A stretch of 64,000 bases of DNA. Origin: Ruminococcus sp. (GTDB lineage Bacteria > Bacillota > Clostridia > Oscillospirales > Ruminococcaceae). This document shows, piece after piece, positions 8,546 through 17,253 of this stretch. The notes beneath the pieces were generated by a model. The model did no database searches. It worked only from the letters and a program-made list of their open reading frames with translations, and was not told the DNA's origin. Numbering within the stretch: the stretch's first letter is position 1; every line of letters starts with the position of its first letter. Where the stretch lies: the NCBI GenBank assembly GCA_017519415.1, contig JAFWSI010000034.1, positions 33,366 through 97,365 of the forward strand. Reading direction: 5' to 3'. The position numbers and the translations under genes were made by a program.

Positions 8546-10423
8546 ATGACATATAAAATGGGTGAGTTTGACGTGGCTGTGGTAGGCGCAGGACACGCAG
8601 GTATAGAGGCAGCTCTTGCTGCTGCAAGGCTTGGCTGCAAAACAGTCATGTTTACCATATCCCTTGACCAGATAGCTAATATGCCCTGTAATCCGTCAAT
8701 AGGCGGAACTGCAAAGGGACATCTTGTCAGAGAGATCGATGCACTTGGCGGTGAAATGGGCAGAGCTGCGGATAAATGCTTTATTCAGAACAGAATGCTG
8801 AACAAGGGAAAAGGTCCCGCAGTTCACAGTCTCAGAGCTCAGGCTGACCGTGTGAAGTACCACGAGTATATGAAGCAGATATGCGAAAAACAGAAGAATC
8901 TTTTCGTTAAACAGGCTGAAATAGACGATATAATTACAGAAAACAATAAAATAGTCGGAGTAAGGACATCTCTCGGTGCGGAATATTCGGTAAAGGCGGT
9001 GATAATCGCCACAGGTACCTATTTAAAGGGAAAGATCCATATTGGTGAGGTTTCATATGAAAGTGGACCTGATTCGGCCCTGCCGAGCCGCTCCCTTTCA
9101 AAAAGCCTTATGGATAATGGAGTTGAGCTCCGCAGATTCAAGACCGGAACACCCTGCCGCGTAAATAAAAGAAGTATTAATTTTGATATTATGGAAAAGC
9201 AGGACGGCGACGATGATATAGTTCCATTTTCGTTTGAAACTGACAGAGAAGGACTTGAAAATGTTGTAAGCTGCTATGTGACATATACCAACAGTAAAAC
9301 ACATGAAGTGATACTTGCAAACCTTGACCGCTCCCCTCTTTACTCCGGAAGAATAGAGGGAGTAGGTCCCAGATACTGTCCGTCAATCGAGGACAAGATA
9401 GTAAGATTTTCGGACAAGCCCCGTCATCAGTTATTTGTGGAGCCCATGGGACTTACAACCGAAGAATACTATTTGCAGGGTATGTCCTCATCACTCCCCG
9501 AGGACGTTCAGCTTGCATTTCTCAGAACAATAGACGGACTTGAAGACGTTGAGATAATGCGGCCTGCTTATGCTATAGAATATGACTGCTGCAATCCGCA
9601 GCAGCTTCTCCCAACTCTTGAATTCAAGAAAATAGGTGGACTATACGGTGCCGGACAGTTCAACGGGAGTTCAGGCTACGAGGAGGCTGCCGCACAGGGT
9701 ATAGTGGCAGGCATAAATGCCGCACTTAAAATAAAAGGCAAGGAGCCGATGATCCTTGACCGCGCAAGCTCATATATAGGTACTCTTGTTGACGATCTTG
9801 TTACAAAAGGAGTATCGGATCCGTACAGAATGATGACCTCCCGCAGTGAGTACAGACTTATTCTCAGGCAGGATAATGCCGATCAGCGGCTTACTCCCAT
9901 CGGTCACAGGATCGGACTTATTTCCAATGAAAGGTACGAAAAACTTCTTGAGAAGGAAAGGCTTACCTCTGAGGAGATCGAAAGAGTATCCAAGCTGAAT
10001 GTTGCTCCAAGGGATGAGATCAATGAGTTTCTTGAAGAAAAGGGAACCGCTCCCCTATCTACTGGCTGCAAGATGTCTGATCTTATCCGTCGTCCGCAGC
10101 TTAATTATAACGATCTTGCGCAGTTTGATGAGGAGCGACCTGAGCTCCCGTGGGATGTATGCGAGCAGGTCGAGCTTCAGATAAAGTACGAAGGCTACAT
10201 ACAGAAACAGCTCCAGCAGATAGAGCAGATGCGAAAAATGGAGTCAAAAAAGCTGCCTGCCGATCTTGATTACAGCCTTATTTACGGACTCAGACTGGAA
10301 GCCGTTGAAAAGCTTAATAAAGTAAAGCCTCTTTCAATTGGTCAGGCTTCAAGAATTTCGGGAGTTTCCCCCGCTGACATTTCCATGCTGACTGTCTGGC
10401 TGATGCACGAGAAGGGAGAGTAA
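8546..10423 (+). CDS. mnmG: tRNA uridine-5-carboxymethylaminomethyl modification enzyme MnmG (GidA)
   Basis: A 625-residue FAD-binding protein. The dinucleotide-binding motif is VAVVGAGHAGIEAA at residues 10-23, and the family motifs NPSIGGTAKGHLVREIDALG and EYDCCNPQQLLPTLE are plain. The C-terminal helical domain ends with GVSPADISMLTVWL. It partners MnmE in wobble-uridine modification. The start has AAAGGAGGGAG upstream. rsmG begins one base after the stop, so the two genes are cotranscribed. Confidence 0.97.
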   Translation: MTYKMGEFDVAVVGAGHAGIEAALAAARLGCKTVMFTISLDQIANMPCNPSIGGTAKGHLVREIDALGGEMGRAADKCFIQNRMLNKGKGPAVHSLRAQADRVKYHEYMKQICEKQKNLFVKQAEIDDIITENNKIVGVRTSLGAEYSVKAVIIATGTYLKGKIHIGEVSYESGPDSALPSRSLSKSLMDNGVELRRFKTGTPCRVNKRSINFDIMEKQDGDDDIVPFSFETDREGLENVVSCYVTYTNSKTHEVILANLDRSPLYSGRIEGVGPRYCPSIEDKIVRFSDKPRHQLFVEPMGLTTEEYYLQGMSSSLPEDVQLAFLRTIDGLEDVEIMRPAYAIEYDCCNPQQLLPTLEFKKIGGLYGAGQFNGSSGYEEAAAQGIVAGINAALKIKGKEPMILDRASSYIGTLVDDLVTKGVSDPYRMMTSRSEYRLILRQDNADQRLTPIGHRIGLISNERYEKLLEKERLTSEEIERVSKLNVAPRDEINEFLEEKGTAPLSTGCKMSDLIRRPQLNYNDLAQFDEERPELPWDVCEQVELQIKYEGYIQKQLQQIEQMRKMESKKLPADLDYSLIYGLRLEAVEKLNKVKPLSIGQASRISGVSPADISMLTVWLMHEKGE

Positions 10424-10424
10424 T

Positions 10425-11129
10425 ATGCTGCCTGATTTTGAATTATCTTGCTCGGAGTTTGAGAGTGCGGGATTAACACTGACTCCTGAACTCTATAAGA
10501 AGCTTGATACCTATGCCGAATTTCTTATTGAATATAACAATAACGTAAATCTGACTGCCATAACGGATCCGGCGGAGGTGTTGAGAAAACATTTCATAGA
10601 CAGTATTCTCCTTTCAAAATATGCGAAAATACCGCAGAATGCTGCCGTTATTGATATTGGAACGGGCGCCGGCTTTCCTTCTGTTCCGCTGAAGCTGTAC
10701 CGCCCCGACATCAGTATTACGCTTCTTGATTCTCTCAACAAGCGTATTGTTTTCCTTCAGCAGCTTTGTGATAAGCTTGAGATTTCAGCTGATTTTATTC
10801 ACGGTCGTGCCGAGAATATTTCAAAAAAACCTGAATACCGCGAAAAGTTCGATATATCCTGTGCACGAGCAGTTGCCAATATGTCGCTGCTCAGCGAGCT
10901 ATGCATACCTTTTGTTACTGTTGGCGGCTTGTTTCTTGCAATGAAGGGGCCTTCGGAAAATGTTTCATGTGGAACAAATGCTGTGGAGCTCCTGGGAGGT
11001 CAAATCACTGATACTGCGGAATACGATCTCTTTGATGAAAAGCGCCGTATTGTTATTGTAAAAAAAATATCGCAGACTCCGACAAAATACCCGCGTAACA
11101 GCAGTCAGATAAAAAAGAGAAGCCTGTGA
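10425..11129 (+). CDS. rsmG: 16S rRNA (guanine-527-N7) methyltransferase RsmG (GidB)
   Basis: A 234-residue SAM-dependent methyltransferase. The SAM-binding motif is VIDIGTGAGFPSVPLK, and the upstream signature NVNLTAITDPAEVLRKHFIDS is characteristic of RsmG. SCARAVANMSLL is the later conserved motif. It methylates G527 in the 530 loop of 16S rRNA. A degenerate parS-like palindrome is embedded in the coding sequence at 10961. A strong terminator follows the gene. Confidence 0.96.
   Translation: MLPDFELSCSEFESAGLTLTPELYKKLDTYAEFLIEYNNNVNLTAITDPAEVLRKHFIDSILLSKYAKIPQNAAVIDIGTGAGFPSVPLKLYRPDISITLLDSLNKRIVFLQQLCDKLEISADFIHGRAENISKKPEYREKFDISCARAVANMSLLSELCIPFVTVGGLFLAMKGPSENVSCGTNAVELLGGQITDTAEYDLFDEKRRIVIVKKISQTPTKYPRNSSQIKKRSL
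10961..10976. promoter_or_regulatory. parS-like site 2 (inside rsmG)
   Basis: TGTTTCATGTGGAACA, two mismatches from the parS consensus, inside the rsmG frame. Its place between three better copies supports weak ParB binding. Confidence 0.6.
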
Positions 11130-11152
11130 TTTGCTTATAAAATATGTTTTTC

Positions 11153-11186
11153 ACCGCTGTTTTGTCGATAAACAGCGGTTTTTTTA
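11153..11186 (+). terminator. terminator after rsmG
   Basis: ACCGCTGTTT (11153-11162), short loop, AAACAGCGGT (11170-11179), then a run of T. Confidence 0.9.
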
Positions 11187-11251
11187 TGTAGAAAATGCAT
11201 TCTGTATGTGTTAGAATATTTTTAAAGCAATATTCATACGGAGGTAATTTT

Positions 11252-12067
11252 ATGTCGGGTTTTCTCAGCTTTACAAAAGAAAAACTAATAAATAAAGTCA
11301 TTGAAATCAATGTTGCGGACATTATTCCGAATCCCCATCAACCGCGCAGCTCTTTCAATGATGATATAACTGCTCTTGCAGAGTCTATTGCACAGAACGG
11401 TATTTTACAGCCTATTTCTGTCCGGAAAAAAGGCAGCAGATACGAGCTCATAGCCGGTGAAAGGCGGCTGAGAGCTGCTAAAATGTGTGGTATGGAGGTT
11501 GTCCCATGTATAGTTCATGAGGTCAGCGACCGTCATTCAGCTATTCTGGCACTTGTAGAAAATATTCAGCGGCAGGATCTTAACTTTTTTGAGGAAGCGG
11601 CGGCAATAGAACGTCTTATCTCACACTACGGAATGACTCAGGAGGACGCTGCTGCGAAGCTCGGACGCGCACAGAGCACCGTTGCAAACAAGCTTCGGCT
11701 GCTTAGACTCACGGAAAAAGAACGTCAGCTCATAACCGATCACGGACTCACTGAGCGTCACGCGCGTTCGCTGCTCAGGATCGGAAGTGCAGAAGACAGG
11801 CTGTTTATTTTGCAGAAGATCATTAAGAATAATCTGAATGTTGAGCGCTCGGAGCATCTGATAGATGAATTCATCGGCAGTCAGCATGACAAGGCAAGCT
11901 ATAAGAAGCGTTCCATTGTGTTTCAGAATGTAAAGATGTTCGTTAACACTATTAACAGAGCTGTAGAGACAATGCAGGCTGCGGGTATATCCGCTGATTC
12001 CCGCAAGATACAGAGCGAGGACTACATTGAATACAGAGTGAGAATATCGATCCAGAAGAAGGTCTGA
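11252..12067 (+). CDS. noc: ParB-family nucleoid occlusion-like protein (Noc)
   Basis: A 271-residue ParB-family protein. The N-terminal ParB/Srx domain carries the CTP-binding motif GERRLRAAK and the segment ALVENIQRQDLN. A helix-turn-helix follows (MTQEDAAAKLGRAQSTVANK). Its first 15 residues, MSGFLSFTKEKLINK, could form the membrane-targeting amphipathic helix known in Noc. In Firmicutes, Noc is the ParB paralogue next to rsmG and blocks division over the nucleoid. I chose the ATG at 11252 because GGAGG lies just upstream. It differs from the second ParB at 13069 and precedes parA. No Noc-type ATTTCCCGGGAAAT site was seen in the window. Confidence 0.85.
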   Translation: MSGFLSFTKEKLINKVIEINVADIIPNPHQPRSSFNDDITALAESIAQNGILQPISVRKKGSRYELIAGERRLRAAKMCGMEVVPCIVHEVSDRHSAILALVENIQRQDLNFFEEAAAIERLISHYGMTQEDAAAKLGRAQSTVANKLRLLRLTEKERQLITDHGLTERHARSLLRIGSAEDRLFILQKIIKNNLNVERSEHLIDEFIGSQHDKASYKKRSIVFQNVKMFVNTINRAVETMQAAGISADSRKIQSEDYIEYRVRISIQKKV

Positions 12068-12073
12068 ATTAAT

Positions 12074-12089
12074 TGTTTCACGTGAAACA
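12074..12089. promoter_or_regulatory. parS site 3 (perfect)
   Basis: TGTTTCACGTGAAACA, an exact match to the bacterial parS consensus, between noc and parA. Confidence 0.95.
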
Positions 12090-12120
12090 TTACATTTTTA
12101 CGGATTGCTTTGTACAAAAA

Positions 12121-12136
12121 TGTTTCATGTGAAACA
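12121..12136. promoter_or_regulatory. parS site 4
   Basis: TGTTTCATGTGAAACA, one mismatch, 47 bases after site 3 and 30 bases upstream of the parA -35 element, so ParB binding could also repress parAB. Confidence 0.9.
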
Positions 12137-12165
12137 TTTTTTAGAAAAAAATTCTTTGTTTCATA

Positions 12166-12194
12166 TTTACATTGTACTTAAAAAGTGCTATAAT
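12166..12194 (+). promoter_or_regulatory. promoter of parA-parB-serS
   Basis: TTTACA (12166-12171), 17-bp spacer, TATAAT (12189-12194) with an extended TGC in front. Confidence 0.8.
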
Positions 12195-12223
12195 AGTATA
12201 AGTAAATCTGAAAGGAAGATATT

Positions 12224-13051
12224 ATGGGCAAGATCTTAGCTGTTGCCAATCAGAAGGGCGGCGTAGGAAAAACCACGACTGTAATAAACATCGCAGCATA
12301 TCTCGGTTCAAGAGACTTAAGGGTACTATGCGTTGACTCGGACCCTCAGGGTAATACCACAACAGGCTTCGGAATCAAAAAGAAGTCCGTAAGTGCTTCG
12401 ACCTATGACGTTATCACGGGCAAGTCACGTATACAGGAAGCAGTAATACCTACGGATTTTCAGAATGTGTGGATAGTTCCTGCTACGGAAGATCTTGCAG
12501 GCTGCGAGATCGAGCTCGTTGAGTATGAAAACAGGGTAAACAGACTCAAAATGCAGATACTGACCTGTAAGGATGATTATGATTATATCCTGATAGACTG
12601 TCCTCCCGCGCTGGGTACCCTTACTATCAACGGTCTTGTAGCCTGTGACAGTATCATCGTGCCTATGCTCGCGGAGTTCTATGCCCTTGAAGGACTTTCA
12701 CAGCTTGTGAATACAGTTAAAATAGTTAAAAATAATTATAATCCCGCATTGCAGATAGAGGGCATACTTTTCACCATGTTTGACGGCAGGCTAAACGTTG
12801 CAAATGACGTTGTAGCAGAGGTCGAGAAATATTTCCCGGACAAGGTCTTCAAGACAAAGGTTCCGAGAAATGTGCGTATTTCCGAAGCTCCCAGCCACGG
12901 AAAGCCTGTAATGTACTACGATAAGGGATCAAAGGGCGCAGAGTCCTATGAGCTTGTGTGTCATGAGCTCCTGGGAGAGCCTCTTGTGCTCCCGAAGAAG
13001 AAAAAAATCTTCTCTTTCAAGAAAACAAAGAAAGGAAAACGTTCGTCTTGA
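12224..13051 (+). CDS. parA: chromosome-partitioning ATPase ParA (Soj)
   Basis: A 275-residue ParA/MinD-type ATPase. The deviant Walker A is KGGVGKTTTVINIAAYL near the N-terminus, with DSDPQGNTTTG (A') and LIDCPPALG (Walker B). Such proteins dimerise with ATP on DNA and are stimulated by ParB. The C-terminus ends in an unusually basic stretch (PKKKKIFSFKKTKKGKR), which may strengthen DNA binding. parB follows after 17 bases, and two good parS sites precede it. Confidence 0.96.
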   Translation: MGKILAVANQKGGVGKTTTVINIAAYLGSRDLRVLCVDSDPQGNTTTGFGIKKKSVSASTYDVITGKSRIQEAVIPTDFQNVWIVPATEDLAGCEIELVEYENRVNRLKMQILTCKDDYDYILIDCPPALGTLTINGLVACDSIIVPMLAEFYALEGLSQLVNTVKIVKNNYNPALQIEGILFTMFDGRLNVANDVVAEVEKYFPDKVFKTKVPRNVRISEAPSHGKPVMYYDKGSKGAESYELVCHELLGEPLVLPKKKKIFSFKKTKKGKRSS

Positions 13052-13068
13052 CGAATGAGGTTTGAACT

Positions 13069-13926
13069 ATGGCAAAAGGTGGTTTAGGTGCAGTTCGTCT
13101 GGATTCGCTTTTCAGTGATAACAGCAACGAGGTGCAGGTAAAAAAGACCCTGCGTACCGCTGAATTGGAGCCCAACCGCGACCAGCCCCGAAAGGTGTTC
13201 AGCGATGAGGCAATCACTGCTCTTGCTGATTCCATACGGGAACACGGTATGCTTCAGCCCATTCTCGTGCGTCCTATCAGCTCGGGCGGCTACCAGATCG
13301 TGGCAGGCGAGAGAAGATGGCGTGCGGCAAGAATGCTCGGCCTTGACGAGGTCCCCGTTACCATACGGGAGCTCAGCGATCTCGAGACAATGCAGATCGC
13401 CATTATCGAAAATCTTCAGCGTGAGAACCTTAATCCCGTGGAGGAAGCGGCAGGCTATGCGGAGCTTATTGACAAGTTCGGCATGACTCAGGAAAAGGTT
13501 GCAAAAATGGTGGGACGATCCCGTTCCGCAGTTGCGAATGCAGTAAGACTGCTCACACTTCCCGAAAGAGTCCGCAAAATGCTTGAAAACGGCGATATTT
13601 CCGCCGGTCACGCCAGGGCGCTGCTGGGATTTGAGGACGAGGAGATGCTCATTGCTACCGCTCTCAGGGCGGCAGACGGCGGACTGACGGTAAGGCAGGT
13701 GGAAAAGGCTGCGCAGAAGTCTGCGGAGCGCACCGAGGAGACTTCCGCTGCGAAGTCCAACAGGAAAACAGATAATTATTTCAAGGAAATGGAGCTTTCT
13801 CTCAACGACAGCCTTGGCAGAAAGGTCAGGGTGGAGTACGGAAAGAACAAGGGAACTCTCATACTTGAATTTTATGATAAGGAAGATCTTGCGGCACTGG
13901 CAAAGAAGCTCGCAAAGGAAGAATAA
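13069..13926 (+). CDS. parB: chromosome-partitioning protein ParB (Spo0J)
   Basis: A 285-residue CTP-dependent DNA clamp. The conserved N-terminal RTAELEPNRDQPRKVF, CTP-binding GERRWRAARM and IENLQRENLNPVEEA motifs are present, followed by the helix-turn-helix MTQEKVAKMVGRSRSAVANAVRLL, and a C-terminal dimerisation domain. It should load at the parS palindromes found at 8513, 12074 and 12121. It lies between parA and serS in one operon. Confidence 0.96.
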   Translation: MAKGGLGAVRLDSLFSDNSNEVQVKKTLRTAELEPNRDQPRKVFSDEAITALADSIREHGMLQPILVRPISSGGYQIVAGERRWRAARMLGLDEVPVTIRELSDLETMQIAIIENLQRENLNPVEEAAGYAELIDKFGMTQEKVAKMVGRSRSAVANAVRLLTLPERVRKMLENGDISAGHARALLGFEDEEMLIATALRAADGGLTVRQVEKAAQKSAERTEETSAAKSNRKTDNYFKEMELSLNDSLGRKVRVEYGKNKGTLILEFYDKEDLAALAKKLAKEE

Positions 13927-13938
13927 GGAGAAATAAAT

Positions 13939-15231
13939 ATGATAGACATTAAGCTTATAAGAACCAATCCGGAGCTGGTAAAGGAAAACATCAGGAAGAA
14001 GTTCCAGGACGAAAAGTTAGCGCTCGTTGACAAGGTGACCGAGCTGGACAAGCAGTACAGGGAGACCAAGCTTGCCTGCGACAATCTGAGAAATACCCGC
14101 AACGTAAAGAGCAAGGAGATCGGCGGTCTCATGAAGAACGGCCGGAAGGAAGAGGCCGAGAAGGTAAAGGCCGAGGTCACTGCAATGGGTAAGGAGCTGG
14201 AGGAAAAGGAGCAGCTCGAGGTTAAGCTTGAAGCTGACATCCGCGAGATCATGCTGGTAATACCCAATATCATCGACGAGACAGTGCCTATAGGAAAGGA
14301 TGACACCGAGAATGTCGAGGTAGAGCGCTTCGGTGAGCCCGCAGTTCCCGCATTTGAGGTACCTTACCACGTTGACATCATGGAAAGGGTAAACGGTATC
14401 GACATCGACAGCGCACGTAAGACCAGCGGAAACGGCTTCTACTATCTCTGCGGAGACATCGCACAGCTCCAGAGCTGTATACTCTCCTATGCAAGGGATT
14501 TCATGATAGACAAGGGCTTCACATACTATATCCCGCCCTTTATGATAAGAAGCAACGTAGTTACCGGCGTTATGAGCTTTGCTGAAATGGAAGGCATGAT
14601 GTACAAGATAGAAGGGGAGGACCTCTATCTCATCGGTACCTCCGAGCATTCCATGATAGGCAAGTTCATTGATACTATCGTACCCGAGGAGGAGCTTCCC
14701 AAGACTCTCACCAGCTATTCACCGTGCTTCCGTAAGGAGGTAGGCGCTCACGGCATAGAGGAGCGCGGAGTATACCGTATACACCAGTTTGAGAAGCAGG
14801 AAATGGTCGTTGTCTGTAAACCCGAGGAGTCTATGGACTGGTTCCACAAGCTCTACAGCTATACAGTGGAATTTTTCCGCACACTGGATATACCCGTCCG
14901 TACTCTTGAGTGCTGCTCGGGAGACCTTGCAGACCTGAAGGTAAAGTCTATCGACGTTGAGGCATGGTCGCCCCGTCAGAAGAAGTACTTCGAGGTAGGA
15001 AGCTGCTCTAACCTTGGAGATGCACAGGCAAGACGTCTCGGTATCAGGGTAAAGGCTGAGGACGGCAGCAAGTACTTTGCACATACGCTGAACAATACGG
15101 TTGTTGCACCTCCGAGAATGCTTATCGCATTCCTCGAGAACAACCTCAACGAGGACGGTTCTATTCGTATTCCCAAGGCATTACAGCCTTATATGCGCAA
15201 GGATATTATAAAGGTACCCGAGAAGAAGTGA
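13939..15231 (+). CDS. serS: seryl-tRNA synthetase
   Basis: A 430-residue class II synthetase. The N-terminal long coiled coil (about residues 30-100) that grips the tRNA is visible in the Lys/Glu-rich heptads. The catalytic core contains motif 2 in FRKEVGAHGIEERGVYRIHQ and motif 3 near the C-terminus (NNTVVAPPRMLIAFLENN). It charges tRNA-Ser. It is 12 bases after parB and overlaps the next start by one base, so it is cotranscribed with the partition genes. Confidence 0.97.
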   Translation: MIDIKLIRTNPELVKENIRKKFQDEKLALVDKVTELDKQYRETKLACDNLRNTRNVKSKEIGGLMKNGRKEEAEKVKAEVTAMGKELEEKEQLEVKLEADIREIMLVIPNIIDETVPIGKDDTENVEVERFGEPAVPAFEVPYHVDIMERVNGIDIDSARKTSGNGFYYLCGDIAQLQSCILSYARDFMIDKGFTYYIPPFMIRSNVVTGVMSFAEMEGMMYKIEGEDLYLIGTSEHSMIGKFIDTIVPEEELPKTLTSYSPCFRKEVGAHGIEERGVYRIHQFEKQEMVVVCKPEESMDWFHKLYSYTVEFFRTLDIPVRTLECCSGDLADLKVKSIDVEAWSPRQKKYFEVGSCSNLGDAQARRLGIRVKAEDGSKYFAHTLNNTVVAPPRMLIAFLENNLNEDGSIRIPKALQPYMRKDIIKVPEKK

Positions 15232-15668
15232 TGGGATTCGTAATATATTTTGCGGTACTTGCTGCAATTGCTGCCATTGGTATACTGTTTTACAATTATA
15301 ACAGAAAAAAATACTCTGTCTGTGTAAACGCTTTAATAACACAGTGTGAAATACGGGAGAAAAATTTTTCGTTAGAAGATAATTCATCTCTATTCAGAAA
15401 AACATATATTTACACGTGTGAATATTATTACGAAGGAAAGCAGTATACGTATAAATTTCAGCAGGGCGGATCTTTTCAGTATGCATTTGCGATTGGTCAG
15501 AAAACAGAGATCTATATTGACCCTGACAGACCTGATAAAGCAATATTAAGCCATACACCTGATAAGATCGGACTTATAGTCCTGCTTTCAATACTTGGAT
15601 TGCTGGCTCTTGCAGGTATAATGATTCTTGTATTAATAATGATACATTCAAAAATTGGTCCGGTTTAA
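15231..15668 (+). CDS. DUF3592-like membrane protein
   Basis: A 145-residue protein. A first transmembrane helix (residues 3-22) is followed by an outward- or inward-facing beta-rich part with YTCEYYYEGKQYTYKF and a DPDRPDKAIL turn, then a second long helix (about 117-140). This layout is that of the DUF3592 family, whose function is unknown. It starts in the stop codon of serS (TGATG) and is probably coupled to it. A GTG three bases upstream is possible. Confidence 0.7.
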   Translation: MGFVIYFAVLAAIAAIGILFYNYNRKKYSVCVNALITQCEIREKNFSLEDNSSLFRKTYIYTCEYYYEGKQYTYKFQQGGSFQYAFAIGQKTEIYIDPDRPDKAILSHTPDKIGLIVLLSILGLLALAGIMILVLIMIHSKIGPV

Positions 15669-15685
15669 GCCGGACCGATTTTTTT
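15654..15685 (+). terminator. terminator of the parA-serS operon
   Basis: ATTGGTCCGG (15654-15663), short loop, CCGGACCGAT (15670-15679), then a T tract. Confidence 0.9.
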
Positions 15686-15702
15686 GATAAAAGGGCTAAC
15701 GG

Positions 15703-15804
15703 CTAATCTATGTGTCCGTCGCCCCACTTTGCCGCTGTACAGAGGCACATTGTTATTACGCCAATAGTTCCGCCGAACATTGAACCTAAAATAAAACTTA
15801 TCAT
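15703..15804 (-). CDS. 33-residue membrane micro-protein, DUF3789-like
   Basis: A short reading frame of 34 codons on the minus strand, ATG at 15802-15804 and TAG at 15703-15705. It encodes MISFILGSMFGGTIGVITMC, then LCTAAKWGDGHID. The single glycine-rich hydrophobic helix followed by a short polar tail is that of the tiny DUF3789 proteins, many of which occur in Clostridia and their phages. The ribosome-binding site (AAGAG) is weak. It is alone between two rightward genes, so it must have its own promoter. Function unknown. Confidence 0.6.
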   Translation of the reverse strand: MISFILGSMFGGTIGVITMCLCTAAKWGDGHID

Positions 15805-15959
15805 GCTATCAACTCTTTTTCTTTTTTTGCTGATATTATTATGTGCATTTTTTCTTTATATAATCATTGCTGAGTATGAATATTTCCGCAATATACAGAC
15901 ATAATAAAAGAAAATCTTTAAATTTGTTGCAAATGCCACTTTTCACAGCCCTGTATTTA

Positions 15960-15968
15960 TGGTATAAT
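15960..15968 (+). promoter_or_regulatory. extended -10 promoter of the flavodiiron gene
   Basis: TGGTATAAT with no good -35 element, 47 bases upstream of the start codon. Confidence 0.55.
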
Positions 15969-16014
15969 TAACCCATAACGCGACAGCGTAAATAATGAAA
16001 AGAGGTAATTACCA

Positions 16015-17172
16015 ATGAATAAAATAACCAACGACATTTACTACATCGGAGTCAACGATCATCAGATCGACCTCTTTGAGGGACAGTACGACGTTCCCAA
16101 CGGAATGGCTTATAATTCATATGTAATATCAGACGAGAAAACAGCTGTTTTCGATACAGTTGACGGAAACTTCTCGGATCAGTGGCTGGACAATATAGTG
16201 GAGGTGCTTGCGGACCGCACACCCGATTATATCATCATTCAGCATATGGAGCCCGATCACTCCGCAAATATAAAGAAATTCCTTGAAAAGTACCCCGGGA
16301 CTACAGTGGTAGGCAACGCAAAGACCTTCGGTATGATAGACAATTTCTTCGAGGGACTCACAATCGCAAACAAGCTCGAGGTAAAGGAAGGGGAGAATCT
16401 CTCCCTGGGAAAGCATGAGCTCACATTCGTGTTTGCTCCAATGGTGCACTGGCCTGAGGTAATGTTCACCTACGACAGCACGGATAAGGTACTGTTCTCG
16501 GCTGACGCATTCGGAAAGTTCGGCGCACTTGACGTTGAGGAGGACTGGGCCTGCGAGGCACGCCGCTATTACTTCGGTATCGTAGGCAAGTACGGTATGC
16601 AGGTACAGGCTGTACTGAAAAAGGCAGCCGCACTGGATATACAGACTATATGTCCGCTACACGGACCCGTACTCAGGGAGGATCTCGGCTACTATCTCGG
16701 ACTTTACAACACATGGTCAAGCTACGGTGTGGAGTCCGAGGGAATATTCATTGCTTACACATCGGTTTACGGCAATACAAAGAAGGCTGCTGAGCTTCTC
16801 AAGGAAAAGCTTGAGGCAATGGGCTGCCCGAAGGTTGCTATTGCAGACCTTGCAAGAGAGGATATGGCTGAGTCCGTTGAGGACGCATTCCGCTACGGAA
16901 AGCTTGTTATCGCTACAACGACCTATAATGCCGATATATTCCCGTTCATGAAGCACTTCATTCTCGACCTTACAGAGAGAAATTACCAGAACCGCACTAT
17001 CGGTATAATCGAAAACGGAAGCTGGGCTCCTCTCGCAGCAAAAACTGTAAAGGCAATGTTCGAGAAATCGAAGAATATCACATGGACAGATACCACAGTA
17101 TCCATAAAGTCGGCTGTAAAGGCTGAAAATATCGCTCAGATAGAGGCTCTTGCAGAGGAGCTTATGAAATAA
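16015..17172 (+). CDS. fprA: A-type flavoprotein / flavodiiron protein
   Basis: A 385-residue protein with two domains. Residues 1-245 are a metallo-beta-lactamase-like diiron domain with the ligand motif HMEPDHSANI, then VHWPEVMF, SADAFGKFGA and CPLHGPVLRE. Residues 250-385 are a flavodoxin domain starting IAYTSVYGNTKKAAELL. Such enzymes reduce O2 to water, or NO to N2O, and protect anaerobes. It is followed by an Fe-S reductase-like gene and thioredoxin, so it may receive electrons from the same ferredoxin-linked chain (inference). Confidence 0.95.
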   Translation: MNKITNDIYYIGVNDHQIDLFEGQYDVPNGMAYNSYVISDEKTAVFDTVDGNFSDQWLDNIVEVLADRTPDYIIIQHMEPDHSANIKKFLEKYPGTTVVGNAKTFGMIDNFFEGLTIANKLEVKEGENLSLGKHELTFVFAPMVHWPEVMFTYDSTDKVLFSADAFGKFGALDVEEDWACEARRYYFGIVGKYGMQVQAVLKKAAALDIQTICPLHGPVLREDLGYYLGLYNTWSSYGVESEGIFIAYTSVYGNTKKAAELLKEKLEAMGCPKVAIADLAREDMAESVEDAFRYGKLVIATTTYNADIFPFMKHFILDLTERNYQNRTIGIIENGSWAPLAAKTVKAMFEKSKNITWTDTTVSIKSAVKAENIAQIEALAEELMK

Positions 17173-17196
17173 AAAAGGCAGATGATTACTTTTCCC

Positions 17197-17233
17197 GCCG
17201 TATACGGGGGGAAAGTACCGCATACGGCTTTTT
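17197..17233 (+). terminator. hairpin with T tract between the flavodiiron and FTR-like genes
   Basis: GCCGTAT (17197-17203), a large loop, ATACGGC (17222-17228), TTTTT. Possibly a partial terminator, since the next gene is close and on the same strand. Confidence 0.55.
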
Positions 17234-17253
17234 ATAAAAAGGAGGGACTGAAT

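Noticed and set aside
15710-15904. Plus-strand frame of 64 codons in the serS-flavodiiron gap
   Set aside because: It is antisense to the better 33-residue micro-gene and has no ribosome-binding site.
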